Below are positions 46,799-58,015 of a stretch of 64,000 nucleotides of DNA, in pieces. Origin of the DNA: Cyanobacteriota bacterium (GTDB taxonomy: Bacteria; Cyanobacteriota; Cyanobacteriia; CACIAM-69d); contig JAKRSF010000009.1 of the NCBI GenBank assembly GCA_022402445.1, positions 1 through 64,000 on the forward strand. Direction: 5' to 3'. Under the pieces are notes generated by a model. The model had not been told where the DNA came from and ran no database searches. It saw nothing but the letters and a program-made list of their open reading frames with translations. Made by a program: the position numbers and the translations under genes. Numbering within the stretch: position 1 is the first letter of the stretch; every line of letters begins with the position of its first letter.

Positions 46799-47697
46799 CT
46801 AAGGTGCTAAGAAAGCATTGACCGTAGCGCGGTAGGTGGCCGGATCCTCCAGCATGGGGAAGTGGCCCGTGGCGGGCAGGACGCGGTAGCTCACGCGATC
46901 GCCATTGCACACCGCCGCCCGCCGCCCCAACTCCGCCGGAATAATCTGGTCATACTGGCCCGACAGCAGCAGCGTCGGCATCCGCAAGCCCGCAAACACA
47001 CCGGGCATGGTTTTGACCGCCTCTAGGCTCACGGACGTGTAGATCGTCCCCAGGGCCGCCCCATAATCCGCCGCCAGAAAATCCTCCAAAAAGGCGAGGC
47101 AGTCCGCATTGGGCAAGGGCCGATGCAAAAAACGCCCCATGAACAGCTTCGGCGCGAAGGGAATCGCCGCCATCCACTTCGGGCGCACCTTCACCACATA
47201 GCTGCCAAACAGATAGAACGTCTCGAAAGCCAGCCGGTCGTACTCAAAAATGCCGCTGCACGTCAAAATCAGCCGCTCCAGCCGCTCCGGGTACTGGGCC
47301 GCAAACACCGCCGCGATCGATGCCCCCATGGAATGGCCGTTCACGATCGCCCGTTCCACCCCCAGGGCGTCCAACAGCGATCGCAGATCCGCCCCATAGG
47401 CTTCCATCGAAAAAACCGGCGATCGCGGCTCCGGCACAGGATCCGGCAGGGGCGATCGCCCAAACCCCCGCAAATCGTAGAGCAAACAGTCGAAGCGATC
47501 GCTCAGCCACGCCGCCGTCGTCCGCCAATAGCGCGCCGAGCCGCCCCAGCCATGGACAAACACCATCACCGGCCGCTCCCCACCACCGGGCACCCGCGAT
47601 CGCGACACCCACTCCACATAGTGAGGCACCCCCCCCACCGGCACCGACAAAACCGTCGTAATCGGCTCCGCAGACTCCACAGGCGTTCCCGACCCCA

Positions 47698-47698
<1 letters not shown>
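46799..47698 (-). CDS. alpha/beta hydrolase
   Basis: A 299-residue hydrolase with oxyanion motif VFVHGWGGS, nucleophile elbow GHSMGAS (S123), acidic residue near LLSGQYDQIIP and histidine in ATGHFPMLED near the C-terminus. There is no signal peptide. The ATG overlaps the clpX stop by one base (TAATG), so it is translated from the same message. The substrate is unknown; esterase or haloperoxidase-like chemistry is possible. Confidence 0.85.
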
Positions 47699-49035
<1,337 letters not shown>

Positions 49036-49337
49036 AGTTGTCCCTTCGTTTGGTGCGCTGGCGAGGGTGGGAGTGAGCGCCTGAAACCAGGACCCGGAGC
49101 CATGGTAAGTGCTCCTAGGTGATTCGTCCTAGGGGTGGCTGGCTAAGTTGATTGGGGCCAATCGGAGCCAAGCGTGCCCGGTGTCGTCCCGCCTGGCTTC
49201 ATTATGCCCCATGTGACGGGGGACTCGCTGGCTGGCCGGTCGGCTCCCGTACCCCTAGGGAGCGGCCTGGGGCAGGGGTCGAGGGCTACGGGCGGGGGGG
49301 CGATCGCCCCCCAATTCCGCAACCGACTGGGAACCGT
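49036..49337. other. tig-clpX intergenic region lacking clpP
   Basis: This is 302 bases without a gene, in the position where clpP2 is expected from Synechocystis gene order. No remnant of the ClpP serine motif or its histidine motif is seen on either strand. Confidence 0.5.
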
Positions 49338-50795
49338 TTACTTCTTGGCGGCGGTGGCGCTGGGGGTGCTGTCCGCGTCGTCGGTTTCCACGCTGTCCGT
49401 GGCGTCGTCGTCCGCGTCCGCGTCTGCCTGGTCGTCCTTCGTCAGGGTTCCGGCCGGCACCAGGGTGAACTCGGAGCGCTCCAGCAGCCAGCCCGTCACC
49501 AGATCCTTGTAGAGATCTTCGTAGACCACCGCTTCCACGCGATCGCGCTTACCCTTCGAGCCCAGTTGCTTCATCACGGCCTTCACCTGGGCTTGCAGTT
49601 CCGCCTCATCCACCTTCAGCTCTTCGCGTTTGCCGATCGCCTGGAGGATCAGATCCGCCTTCACCTGGAACTCCGCCTCAGGGCGAGCATTCTCCTTCAT
49701 GCGCTCGACCATCTCCGCCGTGATGAACTGCTGCACATCAATGCCCTGGTTCTTCAGTTGGGCGGCGGCCTGGTTGACCATGTAGCTCATTTCCTGCTGC
49801 ACCAGCGACTCCGGGAGGTCCACCTCGGTGGTCTCCACGAGGGCCTTCAGCAGGGCAGCCTTCTTATTCTCATTGGTGGCCTGATCCGCCTCCTCCTTGA
49901 ACTGGCCCTCCATGGCCTCCCGCAGGGCGTCCAGGGTCTCGAACTGGCTGATGGATTGGATGAACTCGTCCGTCACCTCCGGCAGTTCCCGCTCCTTGAT
50001 CTCATGGAGAACGATCGCGAACTTAACCCCGCGACCGGCCAAATCCGTGCGGCCATAGTCCTCGGGGAAGGTGACGGTGATGTCCTTGGCATCCCCCACT
50101 TCCATGCCGACGATGCCATCGACAAAGCCGGGAATGAACCGCTCCGGATCGAGCTCCACCTGGAAATCTTCCGCCGAGAGGCCGGTGGTGTCGATCGCGT
50201 CTTCGTCCTCTTCGCCCTCGCCGTCCTCATCCTCCGCATCGGCCTCCTTGGGCAGCAGTTCCCCCTTGTAGTCCACGATGACCACATCCCCGAGCTTGGC
50301 GGCGCGATCTTCGACGGGGATGAGGGTGGCGGACTGGACGCGCTGCTGTTCGAGCAGGTTGTTGAAGCGCTCGGCGTCCGGCAGCACCTCTTCCGCTTCG
50401 ACGGTCAGGCCCGTGTAGTCCCCCAATTCCACCTCGGGGAAGACATCCATCACCACCGAGAAGGTGAGGGGGGAGCCGGGGGCAAATTGGGTGAACAGCT
50501 CGTCTTCGGAGGTGGACACCTTGGCCTGACCGGCGGGGCGGATGCTTTCTTGCTCGATGGCTTTGCGGATGCCGGTTTCTACCAATTCCTCGAGGGATGC
50601 GGCCCGCAGGGCGTCGGGGCCGACCTGTTGCAGGAGCACCTGACGGGGCACTTTACCCTTACGGAACCCAGGAATGCGCGCGTTTTTGGCGTAGCGGCGG
50701 ATGGTGTCTTCGTATACTTTCCCCGTCAACTCGGCGGGCACTTCGATCGTCAAGCCGACTTGGCTGGCGGGGAGCTTTTCCTGGGTTACTTTCAT
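49338..50795 (-). CDS. tig: trigger factor
   Basis: A 485-residue ribosome-associated chaperone. The ribosome-docking motif is GFRKGKVP (43-50), and the FKBP-type domain starts at KLGDVVIVDYKGELL. This domain carries an unusual acidic insertion of about 25 residues (EDEDGEGEEDEDA). The C-terminal substrate arms follow, ending in an acidic Asp/Ala tail. The length is slightly above the usual 430-470. It is divergent from asd and co-directional with clpX. Confidence 0.96.
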   Translation of the reverse strand: MKVTQEKLPASQVGLTIEVPAELTGKVYEDTIRRYAKNARIPGFRKGKVPRQVLLQQVGPDALRAASLEELVETGIRKAIEQESIRPAGQAKVSTSEDELFTQFAPGSPLTFSVVMDVFPEVELGDYTGLTVEAEEVLPDAERFNNLLEQQRVQSATLIPVEDRAAKLGDVVIVDYKGELLPKEADAEDEDGEGEEDEDAIDTTGLSAEDFQVELDPERFIPGFVDGIVGMEVGDAKDITVTFPEDYGRTDLAGRGVKFAIVLHEIKERELPEVTDEFIQSISQFETLDALREAMEGQFKEEADQATNENKKAALLKALVETTEVDLPESLVQQEMSYMVNQAAAQLKNQGIDVQQFITAEMVERMKENARPEAEFQVKADLILQAIGKREELKVDEAELQAQVKAVMKQLGSKGKRDRVEAVVYEDLYKDLVTGWLLERSEFTLVPAGTLTKDDQADADADDDATDSVETDDADSTPSATAAKK

Positions 50796-51178
50796 GGACC
50801 TTATGATGACCTATCCGGTTTGATCGCTGGGCTGTGGGGGCTGGGCCGCTGCCGCTGGGCCTTTGGGCTTTGTTTTGGGCTTCTTGGGGGGGCGCTGACG
50901 GCGGCGGGGCTTGCGCTGGTCCCGTTCGGCAACCGAGCTAAACTGCGATAGACTATCCTAACTGAATCTTGACCCGGTTGCGGGCGATCGCGCTGAATCC
51001 TTCGGTTGGGGCTGTGGCCCTGGGGATGGATGGGGATTGGGGGCGATCGCGGTCTGGGGATTCAAGTTTTACGGGTTTTTCGGGGGTATGGGCTGGCCGC
51101 TCCGGTGGTGCTGGTTTCCGCTGATACCCCATCGGTTTGGTAGATGTTTGGTGCGATCGCGCAGGAGAGGCCACGTTG
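50796..51178. promoter_or_regulatory. tig-asd divergent promoter region
   Basis: This is 383 bases without a gene between two divergent operons. A short AT-rich patch near 50935-50970 (TAAACTGCGATAGACTATCC) is the likeliest promoter core, for tig, asd or both. The rest is GC-rich with HIP1 sites. Confidence 0.3.
51163..51170 (+). promoter_or_regulatory. ribosome binding site deciding the asd start
   Basis: AGGAGAGG lies 8 bases before the GTG at 51179. A TTG at 51137 has no such element and a TTG at 51176 would be too close. Confidence 0.7.
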
Positions 51179-52222
51179 GTGCGAGTGAAGGATGGATGCC
51201 GGGTTGCCATTTTGGGGGCAACGGGGGCGGTGGGGACGGAGTTGCTGGCGCTGCTGGAGGAGCGGCAATTTCCGGTGTCGGAGTTGCGCCTGCTGGCGTC
51301 GCCGCGATCGGTGGGAACGACGCTGATGTTCCGGGGGGAACCCCTGCCGGTGCAGGCGACCACGGCGGAGGCGTTTGAGGGCATTGATATCGTGCTTGCG
51401 TCGGCGGGGGGCAGTACCTCGAAGGCGTGGGCCGAGACCGCGATCGCGGCGGGGGCCGTGGTCATTGACAACTCCAGCGCCTTCCGCATGGATCCAACGG
51501 TGCCCCTGGTGGTGCCCGAGGTGAACCCCGAGGCGGCGGCCAACCACCGGGGTCTGATTGCCAACCCCAACTGCACCACCATTTTGATGGCCGTGGCGAT
51601 CTATCCCCTGCACCAGGTGCAACCCCTGCGGCGGGTGGTGGCGGCCACCTACCAGTCCGCCAGCGGGGCCGGGGCGCGGGCCATGGAAGAGGTGAAACAG
51701 CAGGCGCGGGCGATTTTGGCGGGCGAGACGCCCACGGCGGAAGCGTTCCCCTATCCCCTGGCGTTTAACCTGTTCCCCCACAACTCCCCCTTGACGCCCT
51801 CGGGCTACTGCGAGGAGGAGCTGAAGATGGTTAATGAAACCCGCAAGATTTTTGGCGTGGCGGATTTGCCGGTGACGGCCACCTGTGTACGGGTGCCGGT
51901 GCTGCGGGCCCACTCGGAGGCGCTGAATTTGGAATTTAGTGAACCCTTTGATCTAGACCGGGCGCGGGCGGCGATCGCGGCGGCTCCGGGGGTCACGCTG
52001 CTGGAGGATTGGGATCAAAACTATTTCCCGATGCCCATCGACGCTAGCGGTAAGGATGACGTGCTGGTGGGGCGCATCCGCCAGGATTTGTCGAACCCTA
52101 ACGCGATTGAACTGTGGCTCTGCGGCGATCAAATCCGCAAGGGGGCGGCCCTCAACGCGGTGCAGATTGCCGAACTGCTGGTGGAGCGTTCCTGGCTGCG
52201 CCCCGCCGTCGCCTCCGCCTAG
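51179..52222 (+). CDS. asd: aspartate-semialdehyde dehydrogenase
   Basis: A 347-residue NADPH-dependent enzyme forming aspartate semialdehyde for lysine, threonine and methionine synthesis. The Rossmann loop is ILGATGAVGTELL, the catalytic cysteine is in NPNCTTI, and the acid-base histidine is in LRAHSEAL. The GTG start is set by a strong Shine-Dalgarno sequence. It is first in the asd-dapA-rnj order, the same as in Synechocystis. Confidence 0.95.
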   Translation: MRVKDGCRVAILGATGAVGTELLALLEERQFPVSELRLLASPRSVGTTLMFRGEPLPVQATTAEAFEGIDIVLASAGGSTSKAWAETAIAAGAVVIDNSSAFRMDPTVPLVVPEVNPEAAANHRGLIANPNCTTILMAVAIYPLHQVQPLRRVVAATYQSASGAGARAMEEVKQQARAILAGETPTAEAFPYPLAFNLFPHNSPLTPSGYCEEELKMVNETRKIFGVADLPVTATCVRVPVLRAHSEALNLEFSEPFDLDRARAAIAAAPGVTLLEDWDQNYFPMPIDASGKDDVLVGRIRQDLSNPNAIELWLCGDQIRKGAALNAVQIAELLVERSWLRPAVASA

Positions 52223-52662
52223 GGGCAGCATCGGGGCCATCGAGCACAACCGCCGCGATCGCAGCGGCCAGCGCATTTAGGGGAACGGGTCATCACCGGA
52301 GCCCAGGGCAGCACCCCCGCCCGTCGCCCCATTCCCCAAGGCCGCAATCCGTTAAGATGAGCAACAGCACATGGGCTTGATAGGCCCCCCGGCTGAAGCT
52401 CAGGGAATTGCCGCCCTAGGCAAACCATCGAAGTTGTTCGACTAGACCACGGGTTGACGCTTCATTAACCGCCGCTGGCAAGCCGGTTTGGCCCTTGCCC
52501 CCACGTCTGCCTAAGGGACCGAATCGCCCGCCCGCAACTGGCAAAGTGGCCCTTGCGATACCCTCCAGTTTTAGCAAAATGGAAAGTTATTAATAGCAAC
52601 AGCTCAAACCAGCCGTCCTAAGGGGGCGGGGCTTCAGACCTTTTCTTTTTGGTGAGGACTCC
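52223..52662. other. asd-dapA intergenic region
   Basis: This is 440 bases without a gene. The second half is AT-richer, with TTATTAATAGCAACAGCTC near 52588. It ends with GGTGAGGA before dapA. A separate dapA promoter is likely. No RNA gene was recognised. Confidence 0.35.
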
Positions 52663-53556
52663 ATGGGAGTGATCGACTTCGGACGAGTTATGACGGCGGC
52701 AGTGGTGCCGTTTTCCGAAGATGGCACCGTGAATTTTGCGGTTGCGGAAAAGCTAACGAACCATTTGATTGAATCGGGGACCGATACGGTGGTGGTTTGT
52801 GGCACCACGGGGGAGTCCCCCACCCTGACCTGGGATGAGGAGTACGAACTGTTCAAACGGGTGCGGCAGGTGGCGGGCGATCGCGCTCGGGTGGTGGCGG
52901 GCACCGGGTCCAATTCAACCCGCGAGGCGATCGCGGCTACCCGTACCGCCGCCGAACTGGGGTTAGATGGTACCCTACAGGTAGTGCCGTACTACAACAA
53001 ACCTCCCCAAGAGGGGCTCTATGGGCATTTCCGGGCGATCGCCGAAGCGGTTCCCGAGCTGCCCATCATGCTCTACAACATCCCCGGCCGCACGGGCCAG
53101 GATCTGCACCCGGAAACGGTGGTGAAGCTGGCGGAGATTGACAATATTGTCGCCATCAAGGAAGCCAGTGGCAGCCTTGATCGCGTGAGTCAACTGCGCA
53201 AAACCCTCCCGGCGGACTTTAGGATCTACTCTGGGGATGATTCCCTAACCCTGCCCATGTTGGCGGTGGGGGCTTCGGGGGTGGTCAGCGTGGCGAGTCA
53301 TTTGGTGGGCGATCGCCTGCAACAGATGATCCAAGCGTTTGAAGCGGGACAGGTCCAAACCGCCCTGGGGATCCACCTCGATCTTTTACCGTTATTTAAG
53401 GCATTATTTCTGACCACCAACCCGATTCCGGTGAAGGCAGCCCTTGCCCTGCAGGGCTGGGAGGTGGGGGCCTGTCGGATGCCCCTGGGTCCATGCCCGG
53501 AGCCGGTGCTGCAAGTCTTGCGTGAAACCCTTGGGGAGTTGGGGCTATTGTCGTAG
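52663..53556 (+). CDS. dapA: 4-hydroxy-tetrahydrodipicolinate synthase
   Basis: A 297-residue enzyme condensing pyruvate with aspartate semialdehyde, the first step committed to lysine and meso-diaminopimelate. It has GTTGESPTL, the catalytic tyrosine in LYNIPGRTG and the Schiff-base lysine in IKEASGSL. The length is normal. The product of the upstream asd gene is its substrate. A ribosome binding site (GGTGAGGA) precedes the ATG. Confidence 0.96.
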   Translation: MGVIDFGRVMTAAVVPFSEDGTVNFAVAEKLTNHLIESGTDTVVVCGTTGESPTLTWDEEYELFKRVRQVAGDRARVVAGTGSNSTREAIAATRTAAELGLDGTLQVVPYYNKPPQEGLYGHFRAIAEAVPELPIMLYNIPGRTGQDLHPETVVKLAEIDNIVAIKEASGSLDRVSQLRKTLPADFRIYSGDDSLTLPMLAVGASGVVSVASHLVGDRLQQMIQAFEAGQVQTALGIHLDLLPLFKALFLTTNPIPVKAALALQGWEVGACRMPLGPCPEPVLQVLRETLGELGLLS

Positions 53557-54235
53557 GGGGCCTAGGCCCATGAATCCTCTGCCCTCCGCAGGCCACCCCC
53601 TGACCGGTGCCTTGCCCCTGGGGAAAGGGGAGCCCAGGGGGAAAGAGCCGCCCCAAAGCCGTGGAGCCGGTGGATGTGCCCCTAGCCGCGCCGCCGATCG
53701 CCCCTGGGCCTAGGCAAGGGGTCCGCGAAGTTCTGGTCTCGGGAGCCATAAGTCCCCAGTCTTTATCGCCTAGTGTTGGTTGCCCCGTCTTTTGCTGAAC
53801 CTGTGTTGTCCCGTCGTTCTGGCCCCGCGTTGGCCCTGTCCCGCCCCCGTTCCGTTGCTGTGCCGCTGTGGATAACCGGTTCCTGAATCGGCATCCCTTG
53901 ACCCCAGGAGGTAGTTCCTATCGTTTATGGTTGCGTTCCAGTGTTGTCCGTTGCCCCGGCGCGATCGCCCAGGCTGGGGCGTGATCGCCCACCCCCCGAA
54001 CCGATGGCCCCGCGATCGCGCGGACGGTCGAGGGGGTTGGCCCCGCTGCCCAGGGGACCGTTAGCCCCGATCGAGCCCTAGCCCTCGCTGGGGGTATGCC
54101 ACCCGCGTTCCAGGTCTGCCCCATGCCCCCAGGGCCACGGCCAATGTTGCTGAGGCCGTCCGAGCACCCCAAGTTTTCCAATCCCTTAGTTTTTTCAACC
54201 TTTCAATCCCTCAAGCGAGGAATTCCAGGAGGACA
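53557..54235. other. long leader region upstream of rnj
   Basis: This is 679 bases without a gene, GC-rich with several palindromic patches (CCTAGG and others). A single perfect DnaA-box-like TGTGGATAA occurs at 53867-53875. It ends in a T-rich stretch and a strong AGGAGGA ribosome binding site. RNase J genes often have long regulated leaders; no known RNA motif was identified. Confidence 0.35.
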
Positions 54236-56428
54236 ATGAACCGTAGAATCTCAAGCCCCATTCGCACCAACAGCCGCACCGCGATCGCCAACAAAACCAA
54301 CGGCAGAGCCGATGGCGGAGCCGACAGCGCGGCCCTCAAGGTGATTCCCCTCGGTGGCTTGCACGAAATTGGCAAAAACACCTGCATCTTTGAAATCGAC
54401 GACGAAATCATGCTCCTGGATGCGGGCATTGCCTTCCCCACGGACGGGATGCACGGCATTACGGTGGTGCTGCCGGACATGACCTATCTGCGGGAGAACC
54501 GCCACAAGATTAAGGGCATGATCGTCACCCACGGCCACGAGGACCACATCGGCGGCATTGCCTTCCACCTGAAGCAGTTTGATATTCCCATCATCCATGG
54601 GCCGCGTCTGGCGATGGCCCTGCTGGCGGACAAGCTGGAGGAGGCGGGGGTGTCTGACCGCACCGAACTGCGCACCGTGGGGCCGCGCGACAAGGTGAAG
54701 GTGGGCAGCCAATTTGAGGTGGAGTTCATCCGCAACACCCACTCGATGGCCGATAGTTTCTCCGTCGCCATCAACACCCGCGTGGGCACGGTGATCCACA
54801 CCGGTGATTTCAAGGTGGACCATACGCCGGTGGATGGGGAGTATTTTGACTTCCAGCGGCTGGCGGCCTACGGCGAGGCGGGGGTGCTGTGTCTGATCAG
54901 CGACTCGACCAATGCGGAACTGCCCGGTTTTACGCCGTCGGAGCGATCGGTGTTTCCGAACCTGGCGCGGGTGTTTTCCGAGGCTCCGGGGCGGCTGTTC
55001 GTGACCACGTTCGCCTCGTCGGTCCACCGGGTCAATATGATTCTGGAGATTGCCCAGCAGCAGAACCGCAAGGTGGCGGTGATTGGGCGATCGATGCTGA
55101 ACGTGATTGCCCACGCCCGGGAGTTGGGCTACGTGAAGTGCCCGGATGATCTGTTTGTGCCGATCCACGACATCAGCCAATATCCCGATGGGCGGATTTT
55201 GATTTTGTCCACGGGCTCCCAGGGGGAACCGATGGCGGCGATGACGCGGCTGGCGGAGGGCTCCCACCGGCAGTTGAAGATCAAGCAGGGGGACACGGTG
55301 GTGTTTTCGGCGAACCCGATTCCCGGCAATACGATCGCGGTGGTGAACACGATCGATAAGCTGATGATGCTGGGGGCGCGGGTGATCTATGGCCGCAACC
55401 AGGGGCTGCATGTGTCGGGCCACGGTTCCCAGGAGGATCACAAGCTGATGATCGCCATGACGCGGCCCAAGTTCTTCCTGCCGGTCCATGGGGAGCATCG
55501 GATGCTGGTGCAGCATTCCAAGACGGCCCAGAGCATGGGTATTCCGGCGGACAACATGGTGATTATTGATAATGGCGATGTGGTGGAGCTGACGCCGGAG
55601 TCGATCCGGGTGGCCGATCGCGTGCCGTCGGGGATTGAGTTGGTGGATGGGTCGCGATCGGGTCTGGTGAGCGATCGCGCCATGAAGGAGCGTCAGCAGT
55701 TGGCGGCGGACGGGTCGATGACCGTGGCGGTGGCGGTGTACCGCAATGGCAAATTGGCGGCCCAGCCCCAGGTGCAGCTCAGCGGTGTCGTCGATGCCCT
55801 CGATCCGCTGCGGATGCACGATCTGGTGGCCGGGGTGCTGCGGAATTTCCTCGATAACCGGTTCGATCGCTATGTGCGCCAGTTCGATAGCAATCCGCCG
55901 GAGATTGACTGGACGGGGGTGCAGGTGGATCTGGAGCGGGATTTGGTGCGGCTGCTGCGGCGCGAATTCCGGGGTAATCCTCGGCTGCTGCTGCTGCTCC
56001 AGGCGATCGATGAGGTGGGCACTGGGGTGAAGCTCGAAAAACGGGCGGGCGATCGCCCCTCCGATGAGCGGACCGCTGAGCGCAGTGCGGATCGGGGCGC
56101 TGACCGGGGTGCGGATCGGGGTGACCGGGGCGGCGATCGCAAGGTCAATAAATCCCGTCCCGCTGCCCGTCCGGGCCGGAAGGTGGTGCCGCCGGTGGTG
56201 ATCGAAACGATCAATCCTGGTTCGGCGGGTGCGGCCACGGCTACGGCTACGGCGGATGAAGCGACCACTACCCCGGCGGTGGGGCGTCGCCGTCGGCGAT
56301 CATCGGCCTCGGGCGGGGCGGATGCGGACCTGGAGGTGACCACCACCACCGGTGCGGCTTCGGAAGCGGCTTCGGCGGAATCGTCCGTGGGGCGTCGTCG
56401 GCGTTCGGCGGCCCAGGTGGCGTCCTAG
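54236..56428 (+). CDS. rnj: ribonuclease J
   Basis: A 730-residue metallo-beta-lactamase/beta-CASP nuclease with 5'-exo and endonuclease activity on RNA. The zinc motif is HGHEDHIGG (99-107), and the substrate loop NTHSMADSFSVAI and the C-terminal GHGSQEDHKLMI and PVHGEHRML follow. The core ends near residue 600. The last about 130 residues are low-complexity: RGADRG repeats, Ala/Thr stretches and GRRRR clusters, likely disordered and possibly RNA-binding. The start has AGGAGGA just before it. Confidence 0.95.
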   Translation: MNRRISSPIRTNSRTAIANKTNGRADGGADSAALKVIPLGGLHEIGKNTCIFEIDDEIMLLDAGIAFPTDGMHGITVVLPDMTYLRENRHKIKGMIVTHGHEDHIGGIAFHLKQFDIPIIHGPRLAMALLADKLEEAGVSDRTELRTVGPRDKVKVGSQFEVEFIRNTHSMADSFSVAINTRVGTVIHTGDFKVDHTPVDGEYFDFQRLAAYGEAGVLCLISDSTNAELPGFTPSERSVFPNLARVFSEAPGRLFVTTFASSVHRVNMILEIAQQQNRKVAVIGRSMLNVIAHARELGYVKCPDDLFVPIHDISQYPDGRILILSTGSQGEPMAAMTRLAEGSHRQLKIKQGDTVVFSANPIPGNTIAVVNTIDKLMMLGARVIYGRNQGLHVSGHGSQEDHKLMIAMTRPKFFLPVHGEHRMLVQHSKTAQSMGIPADNMVIIDNGDVVELTPESIRVADRVPSGIELVDGSRSGLVSDRAMKERQQLAADGSMTVAVAVYRNGKLAAQPQVQLSGVVDALDPLRMHDLVAGVLRNFLDNRFDRYVRQFDSNPPEIDWTGVQVDLERDLVRLLRREFRGNPRLLLLLQAIDEVGTGVKLEKRAGDRPSDERTAERSADRGADRGADRGDRGGDRKVNKSRPAARPGRKVVPPVVIETINPGSAGAATATATADEATTTPAVGRRRRRSSASGGADADLEVTTTTGAASEAASAESSVGRRRRSAAQVAS

Positions 56429-56458
56429 GGTAGCGCTCTAGGGAATTGGGGCGGCCCC

Positions 56459-57022
56459 GTGCGATCGCGGTTAATTGTTGTGGTGCCGGGGCTGCATGAG
56501 GCGTCCCTCACGGGGCAGTGGCTCCAGGCGATGCGATCGCACGGCCCCATCCCGCCACTCCAGATTGCCCCCGCCACGGTGGTGCCCTATGCGCCCGCCG
56601 CCGTGCTGGAGTGGCTGCGCCCCCACCTGACGGATCCGAGCCGCCCGGTGACGGCCATTGGCTTCAGCGCGGGCTGTGTGGGATTGCGGGCGGCCCTGCC
56701 CCAACTGGCCCGCGCCGGTCAAGCGATTGATTGTTTCATTGCCCTTGATGGGTGGGGGGTGCCCTTGGCCCATCTGCCCTTCCGGACCTATCGCCTCAGC
56801 CGCGATCGCTTCAGCCACCGCACGGCCAGTCTTCTGGGGGCGGGGGATAGTTTTTTTTGGGCCGATCCGCCGGTGGAGCACCTCGACCTCTGGCGATCGC
56901 CCACCACCGCCGTGGGGTATTGGCAACGGTCCGGCCAAGCCCCCAGGGCCACCACCGCCGCCCACTGTTTGTACCATTGGGCCTTTGGGGGAGCGGGCGA
57001 TCGCGATCGCGCCCCTCGCTAG
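56459..57022 (+). CDS. alpha/beta hydrolase-like protein
   Basis: A 187-residue protein starting at a GTG. LIVVVPGLHEASL and GFSAGCVGLRAAL resemble an alpha/beta hydrolase oxyanion loop and nucleophile elbow (Ser in GFSAG). A possible C-terminal histidine is in AAHCLYHW. It is shorter than usual hydrolases and may be a degenerate member. It lies 30 bases after rnj. The function is unknown. Confidence 0.6.
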   Translation: MRSRLIVVVPGLHEASLTGQWLQAMRSHGPIPPLQIAPATVVPYAPAAVLEWLRPHLTDPSRPVTAIGFSAGCVGLRAALPQLARAGQAIDCFIALDGWGVPLAHLPFRTYRLSRDRFSHRTASLLGAGDSFFWADPPVEHLDLWRSPTTAVGYWQRSGQAPRATTAAHCLYHWAFGGAGDRDRAPR

Positions 57023-57369
57023 GGTGTACTCACCCCAGGGGCATTGCCCAGCCAGACCCACGGCACAGGTTCAGGAGTTTGCCGCGCCCCGCCACGGCTC
57101 GCCTGAGGTGCTGACAATTATGAAGAGTCCGTGTGGACCGTAGACCAGATTCGACGGGCCAGGATAAGATCTGGAGCCAATTAAGGTTTTGTGAACCGAT
57201 TGGATGGATCTTTCCAGGTTGGCGTCATCTTCATCAAATCCTAACCAAAACCCAACCGGAAATTAACTCGGAATCCACCCAAAACCAACCCAAAATCAAG
57301 TTAGCGTGGGATCGGGAGACCTCTCACGCCCTGCTGTGGCCTTAGGTTGCCGAGTTTGAGGGTGTACGT
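57023..57369. other. intergenic region upstream of the pseudopilin gene
   Basis: This is 347 bases without a supported gene. From 57180 it is AT-rich with repeated AACCAAAAC/ACCCAAAA units. A hairpin GCGTGGGA/TCTCACGC (57304-57329, one G-T pair) lies just before the pilin gene. Confidence 0.35.
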
Positions 57370-57906
57370 GTGGCGGTGTCGTTGGAGGATCGGAGGCCGA
57401 TCGCGGCGGGGTTCACCCTGGTGGAACTGCTGGTGGCGATGGCGCTGCTGGGGGTGCTCACGGCGATCGCGGCCCCTTCGTGGGTCACCTTTGTGCAGCG
57501 GGCGCGGTTAGATGCGGTGAATGATGCGGCGGCGCGATCGCTGCGGGAAACCCAGGCGCGGGCGCGGCAAACCCATCGGGATTGGGAATGGTGCTTTCGT
57601 GATCGCGCTGGGCGGCTGGAATATGCCCAACACCCCGTGGGGAGGGCCAATTGCACCACGGCCCAGTGGCGATCGCTCGGGGAAGAATTGGAATTTCGGG
57701 TGGCGATCGACCCGGACCATTCCACCTTTTTTCAGCAGGGGGAAGCCTATCGGATGCGCTTCAGACGCGACGGGGCCACATCCGGTCGCCTAGGGCGGGT
57801 CACCTTTCGGCCGGCGGGGGGGGGACTTGACCTTAAAAGCTGCGTATTTGTATCAACCCTGCTGGGGGCCATTCGCCTCGATCGCGATCGCCGTTGCCAG
57901 CGCTGA
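57370..57906 (+). CDS. type IV pilin-like (pseudopilin) protein
   Basis: A 178-residue protein starting at a GTG. The short leader ends at glycine and is followed by the prepilin motif GFTLVELLVAMALLG (methylated N-terminal Phe and Glu5), then a hydrophobic helix and a C-terminal globular part with four cysteines. It is likely a minor pilin or DNA-uptake pseudopilin. No other pil genes are adjacent. Confidence 0.8.
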   Translation: MAVSLEDRRPIAAGFTLVELLVAMALLGVLTAIAAPSWVTFVQRARLDAVNDAAARSLRETQARARQTHRDWEWCFRDRAGRLEYAQHPVGRANCTTAQWRSLGEELEFRVAIDPDHSTFFQQGEAYRMRFRRDGATSGRLGRVTFRPAGGGLDLKSCVFVSTLLGAIRLDRDRRCQR

Positions 57907-58015
57907 GGGGCGATCGCCGCGTCCCCATGAAGCCCAGATGAAGCCACGGCCCAGGGCATGGGATAGATGGCTCGGCCAATTTTGGGGATGCGGAGCGATG
58001 GTTTGAACGGATACC

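Noticed and set aside
49152..50951. 599-codon plus-strand open frame antisense to tig
   Set aside because: The opposite strand is an unmistakable trigger factor. This frame is Leu/His-rich without domain content.
53867..53875. Perfect DnaA-box-like nonamer TGTGGATAA before rnj
   Set aside because: It is a single box with no cluster and no dnaA or dnaN nearby, so it is not evidence for an origin.
54251..55819. 522-codon minus-strand open frame antisense to rnj
   Set aside because: His/Arg/Gln-rich shadow of RNase J.
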